Program-made: the position numbers and the translations under genes | Part shown: positions 41,856 to 50,797 of the stretch, piece by piece | Layout: each line of letters opens with the position of its first letter | Position numbering within the stretch: position 1 is the first letter of the stretch | Notes under the pieces: model-generated | The model's database searches: none | What the model was told of the DNA's origin: nothing | Seen by the model: only the letters and a program-made list of their open reading frames with translations | Source of the DNA: Piscinibacter sp943370595 | GTDB taxonomy: Bacteria > Pseudomonadota > Gammaproteobacteria > Burkholderiales > Burkholderiaceae_C | DNA length: 64,000 bases | Assembly: GCA_943370595.1 (NCBI GenBank) | Contig: CALRRO020000005.1 | Location: forward strand, 291,040 to 355,039 | Reading direction: 5' to 3'

Positions 41856-42968
41856 ATGAACCGACTCGTTCTCTTGTTCGCCTGCGTCGCCTCGCTGCTG
41901 GCCGGCTGCGCCATTCCCGGCCGCATGGCCGAGCCGCAGGGCATGGGGCCGACCGAGGCGCGCGAGGCGATCCTGCGCGTGCTGCCGGCCACGCTCGACG
42001 ACCGTGCCGGCTGGGCGGCCGACGTGCACGCGGCGCTGGCCGCGCAGGAACTGCCGTCGACGGCCGAGAACCTGTGCGCGGTGCTGGCCGTGACCGAGCA
42101 GGAGTCGGGCTACCGTGCCGACCCGGCGGTGCCCGGCCTGGGTGCCATCGCCTGGAAAGAGATCGAGCGCCGCGCCGACGCGGCGAACGTGCCGATGCTC
42201 GCGGTGCGCGCGGCGCTGGCGCTGCCGTCCGGCGGCGGGCGCAGCTATGCCGAGCGCATCGATGCGGTGAAGACCGAGCGCCAGCTCAGCGAGGTGTTCG
42301 AGGACTTCATCGCCATGGTGCCGCTGGGCCGGAGCTTCCTCGCCGACCGCAACCCGGTGCGTACCGGCGGGCCGATGCAGGTGAGCATCGCCTTTGCCGA
42401 GACGCAGGCCAAGGCGCGGCCCTACCCATACGCGGTCAAGGACGGCATCCGCCGCGAGGTCTTCACGCGCCGCGGCGGCCTGTACTTCGGCGCCGCGCAC
42501 CTGCTCGCCTACGACGCGCCCTACGACCAGCCGATCTACCGCTTCGCCGACTTCAACGCCGGCCGCTGGGCGAGCCGCAATGCCGCGTTCCAGAACGCGC
42601 TGAGCGTGGCCTCGGGCCTGCCGGTGGCGCTCGACGGCGACCTGCTGCCGCGTGCCAGCGACGCACCGCGCGGAGAGACCGAACGTGCCGCTGCCGCATT
42701 GGCAGGGCGTCTGGGCCTGGGCGAGTCGGCGATCCGTCGTGACCTGGGCCAGGGCGAGGACGCCGGCTTCGAGAAGACAGTGCTCTACGAGCGCGTATTC
42801 GCCTACGCCGAGCAGCTCGACCGGCGAGCGCTGCCGCGCGCCGTGCTGCCGAAGATCGACCTGCACAGCCCCAAGTTCAGCCGCAAGCTGACCACCGAAT
42901 GGTTCGCGCGGCGTGTCGATGAACGCCACCGCCGCTGCCTGACCCGCCTGTCACCGCGCGACGACTGA
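41856..42968 (+). CDS. DUF1615 lipoprotein
   Basis: A 370-residue outer-membrane or periplasmic lipoprotein. The signal MNRLVLLFACVASLLAGC has a clear lipobox (LAGC). Family stretches: LCAVLAVTEQESGYRADPAVPGLG, GGPMQVSIAFAE and YRFADFNAGRWASRNAAFQNA. The TEQESGY motif with a later GPMQVS looks like a soluble lytic transglycosylase active site, so peptidoglycan cleavage is plausible. ATG 41856 starts the signal. Divergent from the TPR gene by 57 bp. Confidence 0.85.
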   Translation: MNRLVLLFACVASLLAGCAIPGRMAEPQGMGPTEAREAILRVLPATLDDRAGWAADVHAALAAQELPSTAENLCAVLAVTEQESGYRADPAVPGLGAIAWKEIERRADAANVPMLAVRAALALPSGGGRSYAERIDAVKTERQLSEVFEDFIAMVPLGRSFLADRNPVRTGGPMQVSIAFAETQAKARPYPYAVKDGIRREVFTRRGGLYFGAAHLLAYDAPYDQPIYRFADFNAGRWASRNAAFQNALSVASGLPVALDGDLLPRASDAPRGETERAAAALAGRLGLGESAIRRDLGQGEDAGFEKTVLYERVFAYAEQLDRRALPRAVLPKIDLHSPKFSRKLTTEWFARRVDERHRRCLTRLSPRDD

Positions 42969-43085
42969 GTCGCCACCCGACACGCCCCCGGGCTTTCCAT
43001 CACGACAGCGTGGGGCGGCTCGCGCACACTCGGCCGGCCCACTGCCCTGAGCGCGGGCCGCCGATGCCTCACCCGGGAAGCCGCC

Positions 43086-44084
43086 ATGCCCACGCCCTCG
43101 TCCTCAACCACCAGCTTCCGCATCCGCGCGCTGCTGCTCGCACCGGTGCTGCTCGCCGCGCTCTGGCCTGCCGCTGCGCCGGCCCAGGCCTGGCCGGGCA
43201 AGCAGCCGATCCGGCTGGTGGCGGTGTTCCCGCCGGGCGGCTCGGTCGACCAGGTGGCGCGCATCCTCGCGCCGGTGCTGCAGCAGCGTCTCGGCCAGAG
43301 CGTGGTGGTCGAGAACAAGGGCGGCGCCTCCGGTTCGATCGGCACCGCCGCGGTCGCGCAGGCACCGGCCGACGGCTACACCTTCGCGGTGGTCTTCGAC
43401 ACCCACGGCGTCAACCCGGCGCTGCAGCCCAGCCTGGCGTACGACACGAAGCGCGATCTCGCTGCGGTGTCGCTGATCGGCACCGGCGCGATGGTCATCG
43501 CCACCGTCGCTTCGTCGCCCTACAAGAGCTTCGCCGACGTGGTGAAGGCGTCGCAGGGCGGCACGTCGTTCGCCTACGGAAGCATCGGCAACGGCAGCCT
43601 CGGCCACCTGGCGGTGACCATGCTCGCCAAGGCCGGCAAGATGGACCTGACGCACGTGCCGTACCGAGGCGGCGGGCCGTTGATGAGCGACGCGATCGCC
43701 GGCCACGTGCCGCTGGCAGTGGGCTCGGTGTTCCTCGCCAAGCCGCACATCGACAGCGCCAAGCTGCGCGCGCTGGCCGTCACCACCAGCCAGCGCAGCG
43801 CCAACCTGCCTGGCGTGCCGACGATCGCCGAGAGCGGCTTCGCCGGCTTCGACGCGCCGGCCTGGTGGGCGGTGCTTGCACCGGCAAAGACGCCGCCGGA
43901 GATCGTCCAGCGCATGAACGAGGAGATCAACGCCGCGCTGCGCCAGCCCGAGGTGGCCGACAAGCTGGCCGCTCAGGGCATCGTCACCAACGTCGGCACG
44001 CCGGCGATGGCGCAGACCTTCATCGAGAACCAGCTCGACACCTGGGCCAAGGTGGTCAAGGCCAACGACATCAAAGCCGACTGA
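43086..44084 (+). CDS. Bug-family tripartite tricarboxylate transporter receptor
   Basis: A 332-residue periplasmic receptor. The signal peptide ends in PAAAPAQA, then WPGKQPIRLVAVFPPGGSVDQVAR, the Bug-family start. VVENKGGASGSIGTAAVAQAPADGYTF and VPTIAESGFAGFDAPAWWAVLAPA are further hallmarks. TctA/TctB membrane partners are absent; expansions of orphan Bug genes are typical of Burkholderiales. The stop overlaps the next gene start (TGATG). Confidence 0.92.
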   Translation: MPTPSSSTTSFRIRALLLAPVLLAALWPAAAPAQAWPGKQPIRLVAVFPPGGSVDQVARILAPVLQQRLGQSVVVENKGGASGSIGTAAVAQAPADGYTFAVVFDTHGVNPALQPSLAYDTKRDLAAVSLIGTGAMVIATVASSPYKSFADVVKASQGGTSFAYGSIGNGSLGHLAVTMLAKAGKMDLTHVPYRGGGPLMSDAIAGHVPLAVGSVFLAKPHIDSAKLRALAVTTSQRSANLPGVPTIAESGFAGFDAPAWWAVLAPAKTPPEIVQRMNEEINAALRQPEVADKLAAQGIVTNVGTPAMAQTFIENQLDTWAKVVKANDIKAD

Positions 44085-44446
44085 TGCTGCTGACCGCCGC
44101 CGACCTGCGCGCGCTGCCGGAACCCGCGCTCACCCCCACCGACTGCGCCTGCGCGCGGCTGCAGTGTGCAGGCTGGGAGTCGATCGGCCAGCCGCTCGCC
44201 GAGCCGCTGCTGAAGCACCTGGGCACGCTGCGCGACCCGGCGATCGAAGACCCCACTGTCGAGGAATGGCCGGGCAGCCGCTTCTGGGCGGCCGATGCGC
44301 CGATCGCGCCGACGCACTTCCCGTACAACCGCTGCGAGGTCTGGGCCTGCGCCACCTGCGGCCGCGGCTTCCTGCAGTACACCGAGTACGGTGGCTACTA
44401 CGTCGACCACCGGCTGCGCCAGGTCGACCCGGCACGGGTTGTCTGA
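44084..44446 (+). CDS. Small cysteine-rich hypothetical protein (possible zinc ribbon)
   Basis: A 120-residue protein with no family I recognise. Cysteine pairs CACARLQC near residue 22-29 and CATC near 96-99 could bind zinc. Aromatic-rich C-terminus (FLQYTEYGGYYVDHRLRQVD). ATG overlaps the Bug receptor stop, so it is probably cotranslated, and the CMD-family gene follows 20 bp later. Function unknown. Confidence 0.7.
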   Translation: MLLTAADLRALPEPALTPTDCACARLQCAGWESIGQPLAEPLLKHLGTLRDPAIEDPTVEEWPGSRFWAADAPIAPTHFPYNRCEVWACATCGRGFLQYTEYGGYYVDHRLRQVDPARVV

Positions 44447-44466
44447 ACCCGAGTGCACACCACGCC

Positions 44467-44994
44467 ATGGCCCGCATCCCCTACGCCGACCTGTCCGCGC
44501 CCGAGGCGCAGCCGCTGGTGCAGCGCATCGTGGCCGAGCGCGGCAGCGTGCTGCACCTGTACCAGATGCTGATGCACAGCCCGCCGCTGGCCGAGGGCTG
44601 GCTCGGCTTCATGACGCAGGTGCGGCAGAAGCTCGACCTGCCCGGCGACCTGCGCGAGCTGGTCATCATGCGCATCGCCCACCTCAACGGCGCGCCCTAC
44701 GAGGCCGAGCAGCACGCACCGATCGCGCTGAAGGAAGGCCTGGTGGCGGCGCAGCTCGACGCGCTGGCCGACTGGACGGCAGCGCCCGAAGTCTTCACGC
44801 CGCTGCAGCGCGAGGTGCTGGCGCTGTGCGACGCGATGACGCGCGAGGTGCACGTGGCCGATGCGATCGTGCAGGCCGTGCGCGAGCGCCTCGGCAATCG
44901 CCGGCTGGTCGAGCTGGTGGCAACGATCGCTTCCTACAACATGGTGTCGCGCTTCCTCGAGGCCCTGCAGATCCATTCGGACGACCCGCGCTGA
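44467..44994 (+). CDS. Carboxymuconolactone decarboxylase family (AhpD-like) protein
   Basis: A 175-residue all-helical CMD-family protein. LPGDLRELVIMRIAHLNGAPYEAEQH is the family core, but the usual CxxC of AhpD reads NGAP here, so a peroxidase role is unlikely. Its last 13 codons (FLEALQIHSDDPR) recur in a diverged copy at 60484-60529. Last gene of the Bug - hypothetical - CMD set and the left edge of the putative island. Confidence 0.85.
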   Translation: MARIPYADLSAPEAQPLVQRIVAERGSVLHLYQMLMHSPPLAEGWLGFMTQVRQKLDLPGDLRELVIMRIAHLNGAPYEAEQHAPIALKEGLVAAQLDALADWTAAPEVFTPLQREVLALCDAMTREVHVADAIVQAVRERLGNRRLVELVATIASYNMVSRFLEALQIHSDDPR

Positions 44995-44996
44995 GG
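44951..44996 (+). repeat. Left copy of 46-bp direct repeat (3' end of CMD gene)
   Basis: Matches 60484-60529 at 41 of 46 positions, including 24 consecutive identical bases from TGCAGATCC to GACCCGC. Same orientation. It spans the CMD-family stop codon, as expected of an island attachment site at a gene end. Confidence 0.6.
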
Positions 44997-45301
44997 GGCG
45001 CATGTGTCATGGGGTGAGAGGCGCACCGTGGTCCCCGCTGTCGCGAGTGCCTGCCACCCACAACCTACAGGCTGCCGCGCCGCCGTGTGCATCGAGGACA
45101 TGCACAAGCCATTGCCACCGGCCATCGATACCGGCAGTCGGCCATAACCGGCCCTTGGTGATCCGCTCAGAATTTCACCCGCCGGCTCGCCTTGGATGAC
45201 CAGTTTACGGCGGACAACTAGAGCCCGGCTTTGGCCTGTCCTGGCCACAAGCCGTCCTTCGTCGCGGCTCCGGACAGCCGACATTCGTTCAATCGCGGCG
45301 C
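44995..45301. other. Non-coding stretch at the left edge of the island
   Basis: 307 bp with no supported gene, between the CMD stop and the convergent LysR gene. Base composition is less GC-biased than upstream. I see no clear operator, integrase remnant or terminator. Confidence 0.5.
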
Positions 45302-46240
45302 TCAGGGCTGTACCTCCTCCACGTACCCGCTGCTGTCTTGCGAGAGCCGCCCGATCTCGAACGTCCTTACGAGAACCTGGCCGATGACTTCCGAGGCGCG
45401 GCTCAAGTTCCCGAGCTCCGGTGCACGCAGCAGCCACAAGTCGAGCTTGAGCGTGAAGTCGGCCACCTCGACGGGGCAAAGATCCTTCAGGAAGTGGCTG
45501 TTTGCCAGCAAACGCGTCGGCGCCAGCCCGAGCCCGAGGCCTGCCGCAACCAGCCGCAGCTGGGTCTCGGTGCCATGCAGGTCGATGCCCAGTCGCACTT
45601 GCTTGCCGACGCCCTCCATCGCGCGCTGCAACGCGGCTCGATAGCCGCAGCCCTGGGGATTCAGGATCCATTGCTGCTCGACCAGGTCCGCGATCGTCAC
45701 GGGCTTCGAGGCAATCGGGGCATGTCTGCTCTGGACGACCAGCACGTCCATCGTCGCAATGAAGCTGCCGCGCGTGCCAGCCGGCGGCGTGCTGCCGGTC
45801 GGGACCATGACGGCAGCGGCATCCAGGTCGCCGCTGGCCACTTGTAGCTGCAGTCCGCTGCTCCACTCTGTGCGACACCTGAGATCGAGCCCCGGAAACG
45901 CGGCCTTCAAGCCCACCGCGATGTCGAACAGCGCCACGTCCGCCACCACCTGCGGCAGTCCCAGGCGAAGCGTTCCACTCGGCTCGCCATGGTCCTTCGG
46001 GATGCTCATCAGCCGGTCGAGGTCTCGCAGAAGCACTGTCGCCGCCTGGTAGACGCGTCGACCAACAGCAGTGGCGGTCGGCGGCCGGCTGGAGCGGTCC
46101 AGCAAGGTGGCGCCCATCATCCCTTCGAGCTGCTGGACGCGTCGCGAGACCGCCGACTGCGTCAGCGCCAAGACGTCGGCAGCTTTGGTCAGGGACGCAC
46201 TGTCGACGACGGCTGTGAAGGCCTTCAGTTCTTCCAGCAT
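45302..46240 (-). CDS. LysR-family regulator (of the adjacent tautomerase/enolase genes)
   Basis: A 312-residue LysR regulator. HTH: LKAFTAVVDSASLTKAADVLALTQSAVSRRVQQLEGMMG. The effector domain follows from LRLGLPQVVADVALFD. ATG 46240 is chosen for GGAGG seven bases upstream; 46255 is a weaker alternative. Divergent from the tautomerase and enolase-superfamily genes, with an extended inverted repeat between them. It probably controls them in response to an aromatic or sugar-acid substrate. Confidence 0.92.
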   Translation of the reverse strand: MLEELKAFTAVVDSASLTKAADVLALTQSAVSRRVQQLEGMMGATLLDRSSRPPTATAVGRRVYQAATVLLRDLDRLMSIPKDHGEPSGTLRLGLPQVVADVALFDIAVGLKAAFPGLDLRCRTEWSSGLQLQVASGDLDAAAVMVPTGSTPPAGTRGSFIATMDVLVVQSRHAPIASKPVTIADLVEQQWILNPQGCGYRAALQRAMEGVGKQVRLGIDLHGTETQLRLVAAGLGLGLAPTRLLANSHFLKDLCPVEVADFTLKLDLWLLRAPELGNLSRASEVIGQVLVRTFEIGRLSQDSSGYVEEVQP

Positions 46241-46275
46241 CGAGACCTCCGACATGACGGGCACGTCTGCAACAT

Positions 46276-46316
46276 TCTCAAGTCGCATGCTATGCATGAA
46301 AACTATGCGCTTGAGA
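46276..46316. promoter_or_regulatory. LysR-type operator
   Basis: Outer arms TCTCAAG-(T)-CGCAT (46276-46288) and ATGCGCTTGAGA (46305-46316) are complementary apart from one inserted T. Inside lies a second palindrome CATGC-TAT-GCATG (46286-46298). It sits between the divergent LysR and tautomerase starts. Confidence 0.65.
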
Positions 46317-46371
46317 GATTCTAGGGGCGCTCTTACCCTCGGATCGTCCTTCTGCCGTTCATCGCAGCACC

Positions 46372-46744
46372 ATGCCACTGGTTCGAATCGACATCGCGAA
46401 GTCGGCCCCGCCGCAGGTCGTTCGCGCCACCAGCGACATCGTGTACGACGCCATGACGAGCGTCGCCAACGACCGTTTCCAGGTCATCACGCGCCACGGC
46501 GACGACGAGCTGGGACGGGTACCTCGGCGTGACCTACAGCCCCGGCATCGTGTTCATCCAGGTCACCTGGAACACCGGCCGCAGTGTCGAGGTCAACAAG
46601 GCGTTCTACCGCGCGGTTGCCAGTGGCATTGCCAACAACGCAGGCATCCGCATCCAGGACGTTTGGATCAGCCTCATCGACGTGGCGCGCGAGGATTGGT
46701 CCTTCGGCAACGGCGACATGCAGTACGCGCCGAAGGTCAGCTGA
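46372..46744 (+). pseudogene. Tautomerase_2 family protein, frameshifted
   Basis: The first part reads MPLVRIDIAKSAPPQVVR, with the catalytic Pro after Met, to FQVITRHGDDEL. The remainder (YLGVTYSPGIVFIQV to EDWSFGNGDMQYAPK) is in the +1 frame from about 46508. Relatives have roughly five residues (such as xYDPx) between these parts; here a short out-of-frame deletion near 46507-46520 removes them. The full product would be about 125 residues. Either a real inactivating deletion or a sequencing error. Upstream of the enolase-superfamily gene in the same operon. Confidence 0.75.
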
Positions 46745-46796
46745 TGGTCCACCTGATGGTCCGAGGAGCGCGGCCACTGGCCGCCAAGAGCACCTC

Positions 46797-47891
46797 ATGA
46801 AAGTCGAATCCTTGACCTACGAGTCCGTACGGCTGCGCGCCGTGCTCGTGCCGCTGAAGCGCAAGGTCGTCTCGCGTGTCGGCTTCTTCGACCGCTGGCC
46901 CTTGATCCTCATCGACCTGCAGACGAAGGAAGGCATCGTCGGCACGAGCTACCTGGAGCCCTACCTCCACACCTCGCCGCGGTACATCATGCCGGCAATC
47001 AGCGACCTCGTGGAAGCGCGCAAGGGCAAGCCGCTGGCGCCGATGGCCGACTTCCAGCCGGGCCGCAAGTCGCTCAATCTCATCGGCTACGAAGGCGTCG
47101 CGATGATCGCCAACGCCGGCATCGACATGGCTGCCTGGGATGCGTTGGCGAAGGCGGCCGACGTGCCGCTGGCCGTGCTGCTGGGCGGCACGGTGGGAAG
47201 CGTGCCTGCCTACAACAGCAACGGACTGTGGCTGACCGATCCGGGTGGCCTCCATGACGAAGCCGCGGAACTGGCCGCCGAGGGTGGATTCGATGCATTC
47301 AAGCTGAGGCTCGGGCGCGACAAGCTGGCGGATGACCTGCTGGCGATCGCGCAGGTGCGCGCCGCCGTCGGTGCGGACGCGAAGCTGATGGTGGACTTCA
47401 ACCAGGGGCTGACGCTCGGCGACGCAATCCGGCGCTGCCACGCGCTAGACGACCTCGGGCTGTATTGGTTCGAGGAACCGACCACCTACAACAACCTCGA
47501 GGGCTACGCGCAGCTGGCCCGCGAGCTGCGCACGCCCTTGCAACTGGGCGAGAACTTCTACGGCCCGCGCGAGCTGTACCGGGCGGTCACGGTGCAGGCC
47601 GGCGACTACGTGATGCCCGACATGATGCGGATCGGCGGCGTGTCAGGCTGGCTGCGATCGGTGCCGATCGCGGCGGCGGCCGGCATCGAGGTGTCGACCC
47701 ATCTCTATCCCGAAGTCTCGGCACACCTCATGCGGGTCACCGAGACGGCGCACTGGCTGGAGTGGCAGGACTGGGCCGACCCGATCCTGCAGGAGCCATT
47801 TCCGGTGGTGGCAGGGCAGCTTCAGATTCCGGATCGCGCCGGGATCGGCATCGAATGGGACGAGGACGCGGTCAGCAGGTTTGCTTTCTGA
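46797..47891 (+). CDS. Mandelate racemase/enolase superfamily enzyme
   Basis: A 364-residue enolase-superfamily protein. N-terminal capping domain (1-125), then barrel with FKLRLGR (catalytic Lys position), metal ligands Asp in VDFNQ, Glu in FEEPTTYNN and Glu in LGENFYG, followed by PDMMRIGGVSG and the catalytic His in STHLYPE. The pattern fits the mandelate-racemase subgroup; substrate may be a hydroxy acid, sugar acid or lactone. ATG 46797, with the tautomerase pseudogene upstream and LysR control. Confidence 0.9.
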   Translation: MKVESLTYESVRLRAVLVPLKRKVVSRVGFFDRWPLILIDLQTKEGIVGTSYLEPYLHTSPRYIMPAISDLVEARKGKPLAPMADFQPGRKSLNLIGYEGVAMIANAGIDMAAWDALAKAADVPLAVLLGGTVGSVPAYNSNGLWLTDPGGLHDEAAELAAEGGFDAFKLRLGRDKLADDLLAIAQVRAAVGADAKLMVDFNQGLTLGDAIRRCHALDDLGLYWFEEPTTYNNLEGYAQLARELRTPLQLGENFYGPRELYRAVTVQAGDYVMPDMMRIGGVSGWLRSVPIAAAAGIEVSTHLYPEVSAHLMRVTETAHWLEWQDWADPILQEPFPVVAGQLQIPDRAGIGIEWDEDAVSRFAF

Positions 47892-47944
47892 CGGTCGACT
47901 TCACCCGTGTCGACTGGGCCGATCTTCGCGATAGACGATAGACC

Positions 47945-48556
47945 TCAGCCTGCGTTGCGTTTGCGAGCCTTCGCCTTCTCGGTGCTTGGTGGCCTCTGCG
48001 AACTGAGGATGGCGTCGCGGCAAGCCGCCAGGATTTCGTCGGCGAGGGGCGAGTCGTCTGGACAGGCCCGCGACAGGACCAGGGCGCCCACCGCGTGCGC
48101 CAGTAGGTCGAGGATCCGGGCCCGCGCCTGAGCCCCGTCGGCCGGGTCCGAGGTCAGGCCTTTCTGGCTGAGCAGGGCCAGCAGATTCTCGACACCCTCT
48201 TCGAAGGCGACCCGGACCGGCTCCGGCTGCCGCGCAGCGTCCCCGCTCAGTGCAGCCATCGTGCAGCCGGTGGCGCGGCCGTCCCGGTGCTCACGAGAGA
48301 GGTAGTGGCTGACAAACGTCGCTGCATCCACCCCCTCGGCCAGCGCTGCGGTCTGCGCGAAGCCGCAAGCCGCAGACTCCGCCATCAAGTCGGCCTTCGA
48401 GCCGAACTGCTTGTAGAAGCCGCCGTGGGTGAAGCCCGCCGCCGCCATGAGATCGACCACGCCCACCCCGTCGAACCCGCGCTCGCGAAACAGCCTTGAG
48501 GCCGTCTCGACGACGAGGGCTCGATTGGCTTCTGCCTGGGCCTTGGTGACTTTCAT
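47945..48556 (-). CDS. TetR-family regulator
   Basis: A 203-residue TetR protein. N-terminal HTH: VVETASRLFRERGFDGVGVVDLMAAAGFTHGGFYKQFGSKADLMAE. The C-terminal part resembles the AcrR/YxaF group. Start ATG 48556 is used over 48595. Divergent from the oxidoreductase operon across a 159-bp AT-richer gap with a -35/-10 and palindromic operator, which it probably represses. Confidence 0.9.
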   Translation of the reverse strand: MKVTKAQAEANRALVVETASRLFRERGFDGVGVVDLMAAAGFTHGGFYKQFGSKADLMAESAACGFAQTAALAEGVDAATFVSHYLSREHRDGRATGCTMAALSGDAARQPEPVRVAFEEGVENLLALLSQKGLTSDPADGAQARARILDLLAHAVGALVLSRACPDDSPLADEILAACRDAILSSQRPPSTEKAKARKRNAG

Positions 48557-48626
48557 CTCTGCCTGCGGTGGGTTGGCTCGATCTGTGGAGCCCAACTATA
48601 CATTGATGACGTTCGTAATTAAACGC

Positions 48627-48655
48627 TTGACATCAAAGATGATGCTCGTCATCAT
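48627..48655 (+). promoter_or_regulatory. Sigma70-type promoter overlapped by TetR operator
   Basis: TTGACA (48627-48632), 17-bp spacer, CATCAT (48650-48655) as -10 (four of six). A palindrome ATGATG-CTCGT-CATCAT (48639-48655) covers the spacer end and -10. A related near-palindrome ATGACG-TT-CGTAAT lies about 30 bp upstream. Confidence 0.65.
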
Positions 48656-48715
48656 TGAGGCAATCGAACTCACCAAGCCCGGCGAGACGTGCACTCTGAA
48701 CCCCTGCGAGCTCCC

Positions 48716-49717
48716 ATGAAAGCACTCACCTTCAAACGCTATGGCAAGTCGCCCGGAATCGGGTTCTCAGAGGTCCCGCGCCCTTCGATCAGGGCCGATG
48801 AGATGCTGGTCGAGGTTCACGCAGCAAGCGTGAACCCGATCGACAACATGATCCCGACGGGGCTCTTCAAGGCCGTCGTGAAGTTCCAGCTTCCGGCTAC
48901 GCTGGGCAGCGATCTGGCAGGTGTCGTCGTCGAGGTCGGCAGTCGTGTGACCCGCTTCAGGGTGGGCGATGCAGTCTTCGCCAACATCTTCGACCTGGGA
49001 ACGGGCGCGCTCGCCGAATTCGCGGTCGTGCCCGAGAGCGTCGCCGCACTGAAGCCGGCCAACCTGGACTTCGTGCAAGCCGCGTCGATCCCGATGGTGG
49101 GGTTGACCTCTTGGCAGGCGCTGAAGGAGCGCATCGGTCTGCGGCAAGGGCAAAGGCTGTTCGTTCCGGCGGGCTCCGGCGGCATAGGCACCTTCGCGAT
49201 CCAGCTCGCCAAACTGCTAGGCGCCCAGGTGGGCACAACCACCAGCACCGGCAACGTTGCCCTGGTGCGCCGCCTGGGCGCCGACGAGGTAGTCGACTAC
49301 AAGGAGCAGCGTTTCGAGACGGTGCTGCGCGACTACGACGCGGTGTTGGGCACCGTCCGCGGTGTCGCCATCGAGAAGGCCATCGGCATCCTGAAACCGC
49401 GCGGCAAGATCGTCTCGCTGGTCGGCCCCCTGGACGTCGCCTTTGCTCGCGCTCGCCGGGCCAACTTCGTACTGACTGTCGTGTTCGCGCTGATGAGCCG
49501 CAGGATCAAGCGACTCGCCAAGAAGCGGGACGTCGACTACTCGTTCCTCTTTGCGCGCGCAGACGGCGAGCAACTCGACCAGATCGGCAAGTTGCTGGAG
49601 ATGCAGCGCGTCCGGCCGGTGATCGACAAGGTGTTTCCGTTCGAGCAGGCCAAGGAAGCCCTGCTCTACCTAAGTCAAGGACACGCCAAAGGCAAGGTCG
49701 TCGTGCAGATGCGATAG
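48716..49717 (+). CDS. Quinone oxidoreductase/zinc-free MDR family NADP-dependent oxidoreductase
   Basis: A 333-residue MDR protein. GroES-like N-terminal domain (VHAASVNPIDNMI, LGSDLAGVVVEVGSRV), then Rossmann domain with PAGSGGIGTFAIQLAKLLGA. No zinc ligands, as in quinone reductases acting on enones. First gene of the TetR-controlled operon. Paralogue of 58357-59358 with similar layout. ATG 48716 chosen over a 27-bp longer start. Confidence 0.88.
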   Translation: MKALTFKRYGKSPGIGFSEVPRPSIRADEMLVEVHAASVNPIDNMIPTGLFKAVVKFQLPATLGSDLAGVVVEVGSRVTRFRVGDAVFANIFDLGTGALAEFAVVPESVAALKPANLDFVQAASIPMVGLTSWQALKERIGLRQGQRLFVPAGSGGIGTFAIQLAKLLGAQVGTTTSTGNVALVRRLGADEVVDYKEQRFETVLRDYDAVLGTVRGVAIEKAIGILKPRGKIVSLVGPLDVAFARARRANFVLTVVFALMSRRIKRLAKKRDVDYSFLFARADGEQLDQIGKLLEMQRVRPVIDKVFPFEQAKEALLYLSQGHAKGKVVVQMR

Positions 49718-49750
49718 CCGATCCCGCGACCACATTCACCCGGAATCACC

Positions 49751-50725
49751 ATGAGCAAGTCTGAGAATTCGTCTTCACACGCAGGGAAGATCTCCGTCCA
49801 AGCCCACGGGGCCGTCCTCGTCGCGCGTCTCGACGGCGGGCCGCACGCGCTGTTCGATGCCGCCATGGCCGAGCAGCTACAGGCGTTGGTCGATCGCGCC
49901 GATCGCGATCCCAGGATCGGTGCCGTCGTCTTTGTCGGCACACATCCCGACCGCTTTCTCAGTCATTCCGACGTGCGCTGGCTGCAGGAAGGAGGCACCG
50001 GATTTCCACCGATCAACACGACTCTCGCCAAGCTCTCGGCGCGCTCGGCAAGGCTGATCAATCGTCTGCCAGGAATCAGAACACTCGCGCGGATGACCCG
50101 CCTGAAGACGCTGCTGCAACTCGACAGCTTTCACGCCACGTTCCTCCAGATGAACGCGAGCGGCACCATCTTCATCGCGGCGATCAATGGCTCGGCCCTT
50201 GCCGTCGGTGCCGAACTGGCATTCGCCTGCGATGTGCGCCTCATGGCAGACGGGGACCACGTCATCGGCCTGACGGAAGTCCTGCTCGGCTTGACGCCTG
50301 GCGGCGGCGGCTCGCAGCGACTGCCTCGCCTGATCGGCACGCAGCAAGCGCTGCTCGCCGTCCTCGAAGGCCGGCCGTTCACACCGAAAGAGGCACTTGC
50401 GCTCGGGGCGGTCGATGAAGTGGTGCCACGGGACAAGTTGCTCGACCGGGCGATCGAGCGCGCGCAGTACCTGAGCCTGCGCACGAAGAAGTCGCTCGGC
50501 GCCATCAAGCGATCCATCTACTTCGGCAACACCCTGTCGCTCGAAGACGGCTTGCAGCTCGAGCACGCGGAGTTCCTGGTGAGAGATCAGTCGAAGGACG
50601 CGCAAGGGCGGATGCTCGAGTACATCGCGACGACAGCGACCACCGGGGAACTTCCGCTTCTCAATCGTCAGAAGTACACGCACGCCATGAGCGTCGGTCG
50701 CTTCGGTGGCCAGCCAGGCAGGTAG
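49751..50725 (+). CDS. Enoyl-CoA hydratase/isomerase family protein
   Basis: A 324-residue crotonase-fold protein. Oxyanion-hole segment NGSALAVGAELAFACDVRLMAD and second LTEVLLGLTPGGGGSQRLPRLIG carry the two acidic residues of hydratases. C-terminal trimerisation helix present. 33 bp after the oxidoreductase, same operon. Acyl substrate unknown; it suggests beta-oxidation-like processing. Confidence 0.88.
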   Translation: MSKSENSSSHAGKISVQAHGAVLVARLDGGPHALFDAAMAEQLQALVDRADRDPRIGAVVFVGTHPDRFLSHSDVRWLQEGGTGFPPINTTLAKLSARSARLINRLPGIRTLARMTRLKTLLQLDSFHATFLQMNASGTIFIAAINGSALAVGAELAFACDVRLMADGDHVIGLTEVLLGLTPGGGGSQRLPRLIGTQQALLAVLEGRPFTPKEALALGAVDEVVPRDKLLDRAIERAQYLSLRTKKSLGAIKRSIYFGNTLSLEDGLQLEHAEFLVRDQSKDAQGRMLEYIATTATTGELPLLNRQKYTHAMSVGRFGGQPGR

Positions 50726-50797
50726 ATCCGATCTGCCTGCCCTTCCGCCACGAAGAAGCTCCGATTCCACCCCGTCCACGACCCAACAACCACTGCT

